Shown here: positions 15,421 through 22,665 of the stretch, in pieces
Numbering within the stretch: position 1 is the first letter of the stretch
Layout of the letters: the number at the start of each line of letters is the position of its first letter
NCBI RefSeq assembly: GCF_900120175.1
Contig: NZ_FQLF01000002.1
Location: forward strand, 186,001-250,000
Reading direction: 5' to 3'
From: Oceanicoccus sp. KOV_DT_Chl
Lineage (GTDB): Bacteria > Pseudomonadota > Gammaproteobacteria > Pseudomonadales > Dasaniaceae
DNA: 64,000 nt
Notes under the pieces: model-generated
Databases searched by the model: none
Seen by the model: the letters and a program-made list of their open reading frames with translations, nothing else
What the model was told of the DNA's origin: nothing
Made by a program: the position numbers and the translations under genes

Positions 15421-15837
15421 GGTGTGACTGATTTCATTAAGAAACTCATTTATTGCCACCTTTAGCTCATTGTCGTTTGTTCTGGCTGCTTCGGTATTTG
15501 CTTCAGTGGCCAGCTGCTGCGCCTTACTTGTGTTCTTTTGCTCCAGGTAACTTTCCGCCATGGCAAACTTGATTGATGCAGAATACTCTGGGAGAGCGAG
15601 CTTAGTAGAGCAAATCAAACCTTGTTGGTAGGCTTGCAGTGCCTCTTCATGACTCTCTGAAAAATCACCTAGAGCTTCCCATTGCAGCGGGTGATCCAGA
15701 TCACTGCCTTCATGACTTTGGCACAGCTCTTTCAATGCGTCATATGCCTCCGAGTCTGCCTGATCATTTTCAGCTGCAGAAGCATTGGCTATATCTAGTG
15801 CTAGACCATGAACTACATCGTAAAGTGGTGCGACCAT
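15418..15837 (-). CDS. Cassette: TPR-like hypothetical protein
   Basis: A 139-residue acidic helical protein whose helices (ALGDFSESHEEALQAYQQGL, KFAMAESYLEQKNTSKAQQL) follow a tetratricopeptide pattern. No signal peptide, so probably cytoplasmic. AGGTG precedes the ATG. Confidence 0.6.
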   Translation of the reverse strand: MVAPLYDVVHGLALDIANASAAENDQADSEAYDALKELCQSHEGSDLDHPLQWEALGDFSESHEEALQAYQQGLICSTKLALPEYSASIKFAMAESYLEQKNTSKAQQLATEANTEAARTNDNELKVAINEFLNEISHT

Positions 15838-15842
15838 TTTTT

Positions 15843-15893
15843 ACACCTAACAGTGTAATAGTACGGACCCTGCGGTCCGTAGATTAATTTTTA
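15843..15893 (-). repeat. attC-like site type B of duplicated cassette, copy 1
   Basis: Complete type B with CACCTAAC core. Sequence identity between the two cassette copies begins exactly at its TTATG end. Confidence 0.85.
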
Positions 15894-16223
15894 TGTGCTG
15901 AATTTGACATACTGAAATACAATTAACCACATAAACCAAAGATTATTAATTAAGAGGCTTAACTGAAAAACCTCGTGTATATATTTTGGTGAATTATTTA
16001 ATTTGTAGAAATAATTTATTAAAACCAATTCCGTGGCCAACCATGAGAATACAACAAATACTATCGTAAAAGCACCTTCCCATTTAAATGGAAGTGCTTC
16101 GTAAAGTGCATACAGCCCAAGCAATACAGGAACTATCGAAATTATCAAATTTCCAATAGTTCGTCTTTTACGAAATGATTTCTCAGCATTATCCTTACTG
16201 AAGAAACCAGATAACTTACTCAT
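15891..16223 (-). CDS. Cassette: membrane protein, duplicated, copy 1
   Basis: A 110-residue protein with a basic N-terminus (MSKLSGFFSKDNAEKSFRKR) and three predicted membrane spans. Function unknown. It is identical in sequence to the gene at 16346-16678, and identity covers 366 bp including the 5' untranslated part, but this copy is followed by a type B site and the other by an ordinary attC. Confidence 0.7.
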   Translation of the reverse strand: MSKLSGFFSKDNAEKSFRKRRTIGNLIISIVPVLLGLYALYEALPFKWEGAFTIVFVVFSWLATELVLINYFYKLNNSPKYIHEVFQLSLLINNLWFMWLIVFQYVKFST

Positions 16224-16249
16224 ATTTTATAGCTCGATCTATCCATGAC

Positions 16250-16351
16250 ACATAACGCCGGCCACAGCGGTGAGTTAAACTGGCGCTTTTTTTGCGGCTT
16301 TTTGCAAAAAAAGTGACAGTTTGACGAGTCCGTTGCTGGCCCTTGTTATGT
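16250..16351 (-). repeat. attC site, ordinary type, of duplicated cassette copy 2
   Basis: ACATAAC to GTTATGT, about 102 bp, with a long hairpin (AAACTGGCGC ... GTGACAGTTTG). Related in its middle to the site at 21325. Confidence 0.85.
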
Positions 16352-16678
16352 GCTGAATTTGACATACTGAAATACAATTAACCACATAAACCAAAGATTA
16401 TTAATTAAGAGGCTTAACTGAAAAACCTCGTGTATATATTTTGGTGAATTATTTAATTTGTAGAAATAATTTATTAAAACCAATTCCGTGGCCAACCATG
16501 AGAATACAACAAATACTATCGTAAAAGCACCTTCCCATTTAAATGGAAGTGCTTCGTAAAGTGCATACAGCCCAAGCAATACAGGAACTATCGAAATTAT
16601 CAAATTTCCAATAGTTCGTCTTTTACGAAATGATTTCTCAGCATTATCCTTACTGAAGAAACCAGATAACTTACTCAT
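16346..16678 (-). CDS. Cassette: membrane protein, duplicated, copy 2
   Basis: Second, identical copy of the 110-residue three-helix membrane protein. The stop codon is the TAA of the ordinary attC core here, and of the type B end in copy 1. Confidence 0.7.
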   Translation of the reverse strand: MSKLSGFFSKDNAEKSFRKRRTIGNLIISIVPVLLGLYALYEALPFKWEGAFTIVFVVFSWLATELVLINYFYKLNNSPKYIHEVFQLSLLINNLWFMWLIVFQYVKFST

Positions 16679-16704
16679 ATTTTATAGCTCGATCTATCCA
16701 TGAC

Positions 16705-16754
16705 ACATAACAGTGTAATAGTACGGACCCTGCGGTCCGTAGATTAATTTTTAT
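16705..16754 (-). repeat. attC-like site type B
   Basis: Complete type B with ACATAAC core. Confidence 0.85.
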
Positions 16755-17212
16755 GCATTTGGGCACTCAACGCCACTGCATGACTCATGTGTATTTGATG
16801 GCTCAATTTTGACCCCGCATTGCGATTGAAGCTTTTCTTCTACTGCTGCTAGAAACGGATATATTGTATTAATTTTATTTTGATCTGGATAGCAATTAAG
16901 GCACGCATATCCATGCCTAAGCTCAACGCTGCCATCAAAGGATTCCCTAAAATAGAAGTTGTTCTCGATATTTTTGTAGGTATACCAATAACGATGGATG
17001 ATGTCCGGTTTTTCTATGCCGTGCATAGTTAATGGTTTGCTGCCCTCTTCAGTGGAGTACCTTATTGAAGAAACCCCCTCAATAGCGCGCGTGGCCTCCA
17101 GGACACACTCCGTACTTGGATACTGATTAAAGGAAGATGATCTAGTCACTCCCCGAACAAAGTCGCAAGCCGAAACCAGAATGCTTAATGTGATGATTAG
17201 TATGATCTTCAT
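16751..17212 (-). CDS. Cassette: lipoprotein of unknown function
   Basis: A 153-residue protein with lipoprotein signal MKIILIITLSILVSAC and a mature part with several Cys pairs (CLNCYPD, SCSGVEC). ATG at 17212 is chosen; the frame is open through the adjacent type A site up to 17263. Function unknown. Confidence 0.65.
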   Translation of the reverse strand: MKIILIITLSILVSACDFVRGVTRSSSFNQYPSTECVLEATRAIEGVSSIRYSTEEGSKPLTMHGIEKPDIIHRYWYTYKNIENNFYFRESFDGSVELRHGYACLNCYPDQNKINTIYPFLAAVEEKLQSQCGVKIEPSNTHESCSGVECPNA

Positions 17213-17221
17213 GGTTTTAGT

Positions 17222-17270
17222 GCATAACAGTGTGTTTAACAGACCCGGTGGTCCGTTAAACACTTTTTAA
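17222..17270 (-). repeat. attC-like site type A, variant
   Basis: Type A with loop CGGT in place of CGAT and an altered outer end (ACTTTTTAA for ACGTTTTAA). Confidence 0.75.
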
Positions 17271-17275
17271 CTCTT

Positions 17276-17992
17276 TTATAGCACAGACTTATGCTTATTA
17301 AGTTTTTCATCGATACCTACTATTTGAAAGCGCTCTTTCCATATTGTTAGAAATATATCCAATACGCAAACCCCAACTGTCTTAGCCGTTTTTACTGTAA
17401 ATGCCATAATCTGACCTTCACAGGTTAGATAAGTCTGTTTTAAGTGAGCTTTACCCTTTTCACTTCTATCAATCATCATTGAGCTGAAAACAGATGCTTC
17501 ATTCGGGTGTGCGCCGTAATCAATGCAGCGGCCATAAAGCTGCCTCGTGATTTCGTTGAGCTTTTTATTCTTTACTGACTTCATTACATTGCCGTGTGAA
17601 AATTCACTGCGACATTTATTTGTATCTTTTGGGGAGTTGGGGCGGTCCAGCCAAATTTGAACAGATTGTGGGCGCTTTACCATATGATTAGCATAAAGTG
17701 CGTACTCTATTGCTTGCCGCATAACCGTAAAAGACTCTATTTGGTGCCCAGCCATTACTAGATAAATCGCAGAACGAAATGCGGAGTGAGCTCTATAAAA
17801 AAGCACTGCTGGCCATATTTCTTCCGGGTTATCTATACTGTTGCCCGCGAGGACAAACAAACCGTCAATTTCTTTTAGTGTATTGTAATCTTCTTTTGAG
17901 TTGGCGAAAGTTGCCACTCCATTGGACATTGATATGTCTAGGTATTCGGATAAATCATCTTTCGCCCAGTTTTCTGGCAGAGTTTCATGCAT
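17276..17992 (-). CDS. Cassette: candidate HEPN-like protein, 238 aa
   Basis: A soluble helical protein of 238 residues. A segment of the form CRSEFSHGN contains R-x4-H, the signature of HEPN-domain RNases, after helices rich in aromatic residues (FYRAHSAFRSAIYLVMAG, RQAIEYALYANHMV). The motif is short and may occur by chance, so function is a hypothesis. The next but one cassette (18650) carries a similar motif. Confidence 0.5.
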   Translation of the reverse strand: MHETLPENWAKDDLSEYLDISMSNGVATFANSKEDYNTLKEIDGLFVLAGNSIDNPEEIWPAVLFYRAHSAFRSAIYLVMAGHQIESFTVMRQAIEYALYANHMVKRPQSVQIWLDRPNSPKDTNKCRSEFSHGNVMKSVKNKKLNEITRQLYGRCIDYGAHPNEASVFSSMMIDRSEKGKAHLKQTYLTCEGQIMAFTVKTAKTVGVCVLDIFLTIWKERFQIVGIDEKLNKHKSVL

Positions 17993-17996
17993 AGAG

Positions 17997-18013
17997 TTAA
18001 CAGTGTGTTTAAC
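17997..18013 (-). repeat. attC-like site type A, half only
   Basis: Only TTAACAGTGTGTTTAAC is present; the palindrome centre and the other arm are missing and the next gene's stop follows at once. A deletion derivative that may no longer recombine. Confidence 0.7.
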
Positions 18014-18544
18014 CTACCAATCATTATCCAAGGTAACTATCTCTTTAGCTTGGCTCGCAGCTCTAATAATTTCGAATACGGTCTTTTTACTATCTCCACC
18101 GTAATCGGGTAAACTATATATTTTTTTGTCAAACTCCTCATTATCATATCCGTTATTCTCTACGTCGATATTAATATCTTTATAGCGTATCCACCATCCA
18201 TCTGCCCCCGAGCATGTTTCGAATACTATAATCTCTGTTATACCCCAAGCTTCAATATTAGAAATTATTGAGTTTATAAAATCATGCAACAAATCGGAGA
18301 AACAGATATCAATAACTGTTGGTGAGTTTTCGACAATTTTCGTCGTGCTCATTGAATATATATTCATATCATTGGTGAAATAAGATGCAAACGGCTGATC
18401 TATCTCACGCAAAAATTCTTTTTCTCTACTAAAATCTTCAGATTTAGATTTTTCAATATTAAACTCACTGAAAACTGATAAAAACATTTCTTTTCTATCT
18501 TCACTTACAAAAGTTACTTGCAATTCTGCATATGATTCTGACAC
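18014..18544 (-). CDS. Cassette: hypothetical protein, 176 aa
   Basis: Acidic soluble protein of 176 residues. GTG start at 18544 with GGAG 7 nt upstream. No domain recognised. It directly abuts the half site, so it may be fused to the neighbouring cassette as one mobile unit. Confidence 0.6.
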   Translation of the reverse strand: MSESYAELQVTFVSEDRKEMFLSVFSEFNIEKSKSEDFSREKEFLREIDQPFASYFTNDMNIYSMSTTKIVENSPTVIDICFSDLLHDFINSIISNIEAWGITEIIVFETCSGADGWWIRYKDINIDVENNGYDNEEFDKKIYSLPDYGGDSKKTVFEIIRAASQAKEIVTLDNDW

Positions 18545-18559
18545 TTTACTCTCCTTTTA

Positions 18560-18649
18560 GGTTAACGCCCCGCTAAACGGCGAGCGTCAGCGAGTCCGGT
18601 GGAGGCCATGTTTTTTGTGGCCGGAACGAATTTGAGCGGTTTGTTAGCC
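18560..18649 (-). repeat. attC site, ordinary type
   Basis: GGTTAAC to GTTAGCC, 90 bp, with GTCCGGTGGAGGCC middle. Confidence 0.85.
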
Positions 18650-19105
18650 TTAGATGCCCAGCACATGAGATACACTCGAAATAACTTGGTGGGCCAGCTC
18701 AGCTTCTTTTTGCGCAACCTTAATTTCACCACTATCGAAGAATGCCTTTTCATGTACCAATTCCTTTCTTGTGGCTTTGAATAAATCAACTTTATCTAAT
18801 ATTTCGGAATCTGAAACACCCAATAAGACAAGCTTTTCTCGATAGGGCTTGAAATCATATTTTTTAAATTGATCATTGCCATGCCTAGAGACAATTAATT
18901 GATGGAGTATTGCCTCTAGCCACATGCCCGTAAAAACCACCACTATCATAGACTGTTTGAATGAGTTATGAGTATCGTCATATTTAATAATGTAGCCACC
19001 GGAGCCATCATCTTTTGGGGTTCTTCCCTTTTTCAAAAGCAAGCACATTTTTGAATATGCCTCTTCTGCTATTTCCTTATAAATTGATGCATTCGAGTAA
19101 ATCAC
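18650..19105 (-). CDS. Cassette: candidate HEPN-domain protein
   Basis: A helical protein of about 151 residues. Near the C-terminus it has FKATRKELVHEKAFF, containing R-x4-H (RKELVH) in a helix, as in HEPN ribonucleases, many of which are toxins or phage-defence effectors. A helix WLEAILHQLIVSRHG precedes it. GTG at 19105 with AAGGA upstream is chosen; the frame continues through the neighbouring site to 19180 but that part is junction DNA. Function is inferred. Confidence 0.5.
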   Translation of the reverse strand: MIYSNASIYKEIAEEAYSKMCLLLKKGRTPKDDGSGGYIIKYDDTHNSFKQSMIVVVFTGMWLEAILHQLIVSRHGNDQFKKYDFKPYREKLVLLGVSDSEILDKVDLFKATRKELVHEKAFFDSGEIKVAQKEAELAHQVISSVSHVLGI

Positions 19106-19122
19106 TCTCTCTGTTCCTTGTG

Positions 19123-19171
19123 AGGCTAACAGTGTGTTTAACAGACCCGCGGTCCGTATATTAATTTTTAA
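19123..19171 (-). repeat. attC-like site, type A/B chimera
   Basis: The left half is type A (AACAGTGTGTTTAACAGACC) and the right half is type B-like (GGTCCGTATATTAATTTTTA). They are joined at the shared GGACC/GGTCC palindrome with a shortened loop. Confidence 0.8.
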
Positions 19172-19176
19172 ACTTT

Positions 19177-20178
19177 TCACCCTCTCAGTCTTGCAATAAA
19201 GGCCGAAAGAATGCTTGGTTTTACTTTGTTTGGGTACAAGCCTTTTACAATATCGCTAACAAACTCAATCATTTCAGGGCTTCCTGACTCCTTAGCAAAC
19301 TTTTCAAGGTGGCCTTGGTTTCTGGCGTAAACTGACGCTGAAATATCAGAATTAAATTCATCTATAGACGCAGTAAATTTACCACCATGACCTAGAAGAA
19401 ATTTCAGTATTTGAAGATTCCCATTCTTGATGGCATAGATTAACGGCGTTATCGCCTGCTCTCCAGAGGCCACATTGGGATTTGCTCCATGCTTTATTAG
19501 TACTTCAACACAGTCAAAGTTTTCATGCTCAGTTGCTTCTTGCAATGGAGATTTAGGCCCGTGAATACTATGAAAGCTGTTTACAGTTTTCATTTTTATA
19601 TTTATATTTGATGCAATTAGTAACTTCTCGAGTATGCTTTTATTTCCTATTCTTGACGCCAGTGAAATTGCAATTCTATTTTTTATCCATTTAAAATCAG
19701 GCTTATATTCCAATAGTAAATCGACAATTGCCTCGTCAGAATTTTCTACAGCATAATATAATGGTGAATGAGTATCATTGTGGCATCTAAAGTTCTGATC
19801 CGCACCGTTTTCAAGCAATAATTTCACCACAGACTGTTTATTTGAGTGCGTTGCCCTGCACAAAGGGGAGCTTGGAATCCACATTCCAGCATGGCGTCCT
19901 TTCTCCGGGTTCACATCACACCCATTTAACAACAAGAAACTGACGACTTCAGTATCACCTTGGTGGCATGCGGCTTCAAAAGGAAATCCATAAACCCAAG
20001 AAGGCTCTTTTACATCTATGCCGTGTTGCAAAAAAGCTCTAATAACTTCAACGTCCCCTTTATCACAAGCCATTGCGAACAATTTACTTTTAACGATTCG
20101 CTGTGAACTTTCGCCATAGATGTAATCACTATCGCCACTTTCAATTGCATTTTCTATATCTGAAAAGTCTTCGGTCAT
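19177..20178 (-). CDS. Cassette: ankyrin-repeat protein
   Basis: A 333-residue protein, the largest in the array, with about six ankyrin repeats (for example VIRAFLQHGIDV, VVSFLLLNGCDVNPEKG, VVKLLLENGADQNFRCHN, CVEVLIKHGANPN, ILKFLLGHGGKF). Ankyrin repeats mediate protein binding. No signal peptide, so probably cytoplasmic. The partner is unknown. Confidence 0.8.
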   Translation of the reverse strand: MTEDFSDIENAIESGDSDYIYGESSQRIVKSKLFAMACDKGDVEVIRAFLQHGIDVKEPSWVYGFPFEAACHQGDTEVVSFLLLNGCDVNPEKGRHAGMWIPSSPLCRATHSNKQSVVKLLLENGADQNFRCHNDTHSPLYYAVENSDEAIVDLLLEYKPDFKWIKNRIAISLASRIGNKSILEKLLIASNINIKMKTVNSFHSIHGPKSPLQEATEHENFDCVEVLIKHGANPNVASGEQAITPLIYAIKNGNLQILKFLLGHGGKFTASIDEFNSDISASVYARNQGHLEKFAKESGSPEMIEFVSDIVKGLYPNKVKPSILSAFIARLRG

Positions 20179-20185
20179 ATTTTGA

Positions 20186-20262
20186 GTTTAACGCCTGCAA
20201 CACAGGCGGAGCGTAGCGACGTCCAGCCAGCTTGCTGGCGATTGTGCTTGCACTTGTTAAGT
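20186..20262 (-). repeat. attC site, ordinary type
   Basis: GTTTAAC to GTTAAGT, 77 bp, with GTCCAGCCAGCTTGCTGGCG hairpin. Confidence 0.85.
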
Positions 20263-20546
20263 GGGGAACTGCTGGCTGAGCTAAGTGCCGCTATGTGTAG
20301 CGTTAGCGGAACCGATATTGCCGGTAGCTCTCTGCAAGAAATCTTAGCCAATTTCCATTACCCAATTTCTCTTAGTGGCACACCACATAACGAAGTGATC
20401 TTTTGATGTTGCCACATTTGCTGAACGAAGGCACCAAGATGTTAATGCGGTGCTTTAAACTCAATGCTAGCACAATCTAAAATGACCTACAGTGTGAGAA
20501 CTACAATGCTTGTTGATCATGTAAAAAATATTTTGCAAGCAGAGCC
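20263..20546. other. Cassette without a recognisable gene
   Basis: About 285 bp between two junction sites. No minus-strand frame with a start and a ribosome binding site was seen. On the plus strand a 37-codon frame begins at an ATG near 20311 and ends at 20406, but it runs against the direction of all other cassettes and has no good ribosome binding site. It may hold a small RNA, a promoter or a decayed gene. Confidence 0.5.
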
Positions 20547-20597
20547 ATTTAACAGTGTAATAGTACGGACCCTGCGGTCCGTAGATTAATTTTTATG
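20547..20597 (-). repeat. attC-like site type B
   Basis: Complete type B with ATTTAAC core. Confidence 0.85.
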
Positions 20598-20611
20598 CAT
20601 TTCTCCGACCT

Positions 20612-21292
20612 CTAATCATCACTCATTTCCCCACACACAACACACCGTGCGCCGCTCCATGCAGAGTGACCACATGATGGACAACGAAAACTGCTATGGA
20701 CGTCTGGGCCGATTGGGCCACCACCGACACCATAAGGCCCCTTCACTAATCGAATGCCATTCTTCTCGCTTATTACCTCAATTAATGGGGAGAGCAATAT
20801 TGGCTCTTGAGAGACATCAACCTCTCGTTCGGCCTCATGGAACTGACTAAATTCCATAATTTCTTTTTGGATATTCTGTCCAAGACTGCCCGCATCTGCT
20901 GCTCTCTTGATGGTATTCCAAGCTCTAGACATTACTTGATTAGAAACAACTTTATTTGCCAGCTCTTCTGCATGAGCAGCTTTCTCCGCTGCTATTTCGA
21001 GCTCTAACTGGATTCGAGGCGTTGGCTTAAAGATGCGACTGCGCTTTCGATTGTTACACCTCGCACAAGAGGGAAGCCAGTTTCGATATGACTGAATATC
21101 GAAATCGTTAGGCAAATTGAAAGCCTCAATAGTCGCAGCTAGTTCTTCTGGGTTATCTAGCAGAGCCTCAGGTATAACATGATCTACTTGCATAGAATAT
21201 AAATCCACAGGCTCAGTGCACATATAACACTTTTCCCTGTGAGCAGTATAAACCGCGTATCGCTCTGCATCACTGAATTGACGTTTAGCCAC
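20612..21292 (-). CDS. Cassette: HNH endonuclease with C-terminal zinc ribbon
   Basis: A 226-residue protein with an N-terminal HNH nuclease domain: CYMC, then MQVDHVIPEAL (catalytic His after Asp), then NWLPSCARCNNRKRS with the second Cys pair. A long charged helical region follows, then a C-terminal zinc ribbon (CPSCGH ... CVVCGE). HNH domains cut DNA in homing, restriction and phage systems. No methyltransferase partner is present. GTG start at 21292. Confidence 0.8.
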   Translation of the reverse strand: MAKRQFSDAERYAVYTAHREKCYMCTEPVDLYSMQVDHVIPEALLDNPEELAATIEAFNLPNDFDIQSYRNWLPSCARCNNRKRSRIFKPTPRIQLELEIAAEKAAHAEELANKVVSNQVMSRAWNTIKRAADAGSLGQNIQKEIMEFSQFHEAEREVDVSQEPILLSPLIEVISEKNGIRLVKGPYGVGGGPIGPDVHSSFRCPSCGHSAWSGARCVVCGEMSDD

Positions 21293-21324
21293 TTGCTATA
21301 AAATCCTCATGTGCCTATCTGATT

Positions 21325-21436
21325 GCATAACGCCTTTAGCATGGGCCGGAGCAAACTGGCGGCTTTTTTGGAACAAAAAAGGTGACAGTTTGCGGAGGTC
21401 CAGCACGAAGTGCGAGCATGGCTAAACTTGTTATAG
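21325..21436 (-). repeat. attC site, ordinary type, long
   Basis: GCATAAC to GTTATAG, 112 bp, with a long hairpin (AAACTGGCGGC ... GGTGACAGTTTGC). Confidence 0.85.
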
Positions 21437-21438
21437 CT

Positions 21439-21759
21439 TTACTCACTAATTTCTACCTTACGCCCATCTGGGTCTGTAAGTACATATATAGTATTACCTT
21501 CAAACTCATATGAACTAGTGACGGTTACATTTTTAATTGTGGTGGCTAGATCTGAAACCTTAAAACCTAACCGATTATTGTCCTGCGGAGATTCACCGTT
21601 GTTTGGGTAAAGCTCAAATACAATGCCATCATGCTCACATGAATAATGCGCAGGGCCATTACCATGTTTCTCTTTGACAAAAGACAAACCCAGCAATTGG
21701 TAGAAGCCTTTACTTACTTCTATATCTTTGCACCTAATGACTAAGAGAGAAATTTTCAA
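21439..21759 (-). CDS. Cassette: VOC/glyoxalase-fold protein
   Basis: A 106-residue vicinal-oxygen-chelate protein: VIRCKDIEVSKGFYQLLGL at the start and VLTDPDGRKVEI at the end, the usual beta-alpha-beta-beta-beta pattern. Such proteins include glyoxalases, dioxygenases and antibiotic-binding resistance proteins; the substrate cannot be told. TTG start at 21759 with TGGAG upstream. Confidence 0.8.
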   Translation of the reverse strand: MKISLLVIRCKDIEVSKGFYQLLGLSFVKEKHGNGPAHYSCEHDGIVFELYPNNGESPQDNNRLGFKVSDLATTIKNVTVTSSYEFEGNTIYVLTDPDGRKVEISE

Positions 21760-21773
21760 CTAATCTCCAATGG

Positions 21774-21861
21774 GCTATAACGCGGAGGTAATGGGCAGCT
21801 TTGTGGCGAAGCCACGCTTAAAGCTGTCCAGCCGAAGGCGCCATTGACCGTTTTGTTATGA
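21774..21861 (-). repeat. attC site, ordinary type
   Basis: GCTATAAC to GTTATGA, 88 bp, nearly the same inside as the site at 14342. Confidence 0.85.
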
Positions 21862-22155
21862 CTTTGTTGCATGTAATTCCAGCTTACAATTTTGGCACTC
21901 GTTGGATCCTGGACCAAGAATAACTTTTGCAGAGCTACCAAAAGGGGCTTTGCAACGAGGGCACGGAGTATGGGCAGTACGATAAAGCCGATGGTAAAAA
22001 AGAGCAAAGGCAGCAATACCAAAAACTGGTGCCATAGCGGGTATAAAGTACTGGGATACCAGACCTGTGATGAGACAGAGAGCTATAGGTGCATCCAGCT
22101 TGTACAATTTTTCCCTCTTTTCCTTTATCGTTCGTAGCTCGTGCTCAAATTCCAT
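21856..22155 (-). CDS. Cassette: membrane protein with zinc-ribbon tail
   Basis: A 99-residue protein with two membrane spans (about 25-58) and a C-terminal CPRC ... CQNC pair typical of a small zinc ribbon. Function unknown. The stop is from the attC core. Confidence 0.65.
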   Translation of the reverse strand: MEFEHELRTIKEKREKLYKLDAPIALCLITGLVSQYFIPAMAPVFGIAAFALFYHRLYRTAHTPCPRCKAPFGSSAKVILGPGSNECQNCKLELHATKS

Positions 22156-22172
22156 GTTTTAGCTCTGGGAAG

Positions 22173-22243
22173 TCATAACGCCTCAATAAAGGGCGCGCGT
22201 TAGCGCGTCCAGCCGAAGGCGAACTTTGATTGACTTGTTATGA
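22173..22243 (-). repeat. attC site, ordinary type
   Basis: TCATAAC to GTTATGA, 71 bp, with GGGCGCGCGTTAGCGCGTCC hairpin. Confidence 0.85.
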
Positions 22244-22253
22244 GTTTTTACAC

Positions 22254-22613
22254 TCAATACCCGAACGTGCTAGGCTCTTCACTACCCGAGCCATGGAACG
22301 CCCCCGCAATACCACCTAATACTGTGAATATAAAAACTAGCAAGCTAGGCGCCATCCAAAGCTCAGCATAATAGTATGTACTGATTAGAAACCCTGACAT
22401 CATACCACCTATAGCCTGCTGTACTTTCAGCTTGAGTGTAATGTTACTACTTGATAACTCTGGGCCAATTACTATTCCAAGCGTGACACCGATTGCTGCA
22501 ATATGAGAAAGCTCATAAGATTTTTCAATACCGTTGAATATGGCGACAGATGCCAATCCAATTGCTATAAAAATACTAGCGACAACAGTTAGCTTGGCTG
22601 GATGCATATTCAT
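22254..22613 (-). CDS. Cassette: four-helix membrane protein, 119 aa
   Basis: About four predicted membrane spans, ending in a Gly/Ser-rich tail. It is the right-most cassette gene, the position that would be closest to the integrase in a complete integron. Function unknown. Confidence 0.6.
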   Translation of the reverse strand: MNMHPAKLTVVASIFIAIGLASVAIFNGIEKSYELSHIAAIGVTLGIVIGPELSSSNITLKLKVQQAIGGMMSGFLISTYYYAELWMAPSLLVFIFTVLGGIAGAFHGSGSEEPSTFGY

Positions 22614-22615
22614 GA

Positions 22616-22665
22616 CTCATAACAGTGTAATAGTACGGACCCTGCGGTCCGTAGATTAATTTGTA
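22616..22665 (-). repeat. attC-like site type B, right end of array
   Basis: Type B with the end changed to TTAATTTGTATTGG. No cassette gene follows on its right, so the cassette that owned this site has been lost. Confidence 0.8.

Larger units (their letters stand above)
3741..22665 (-). mobile_element. Integrase-less integron cassette array (36 cassettes)
   Basis: Thirty-six consecutive units, each with at most one short gene, all on the minus strand. Every gene is followed by a hairpin-forming junction site with a GTTRRRY-type core, the layout of an integron cassette array. There are 37 sites: 16 ordinary attC, 13 type B, and 8 type A or derivatives. With this orientation the integrase and attI should lie to the right of 22,665, but only non-coding DNA and then umuC are found there. 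No intI-like gene exists in the window. The array starts and ends inside junction sites, so it looks like a fragment of a larger array. Confidence 0.92.

Noticed and set aside
20182-20406. Plus-strand gene of 74 codons
   Set aside because: It starts inside the attC of the neighbouring cassette, is opposite to all other cassettes and has no ribosome binding site.
3741-22665. CRISPR array
   Set aside because: The repeats are palindromic and regular in places, but spacing is hundreds of bases and each spacer holds a gene with its own stop in the repeat.
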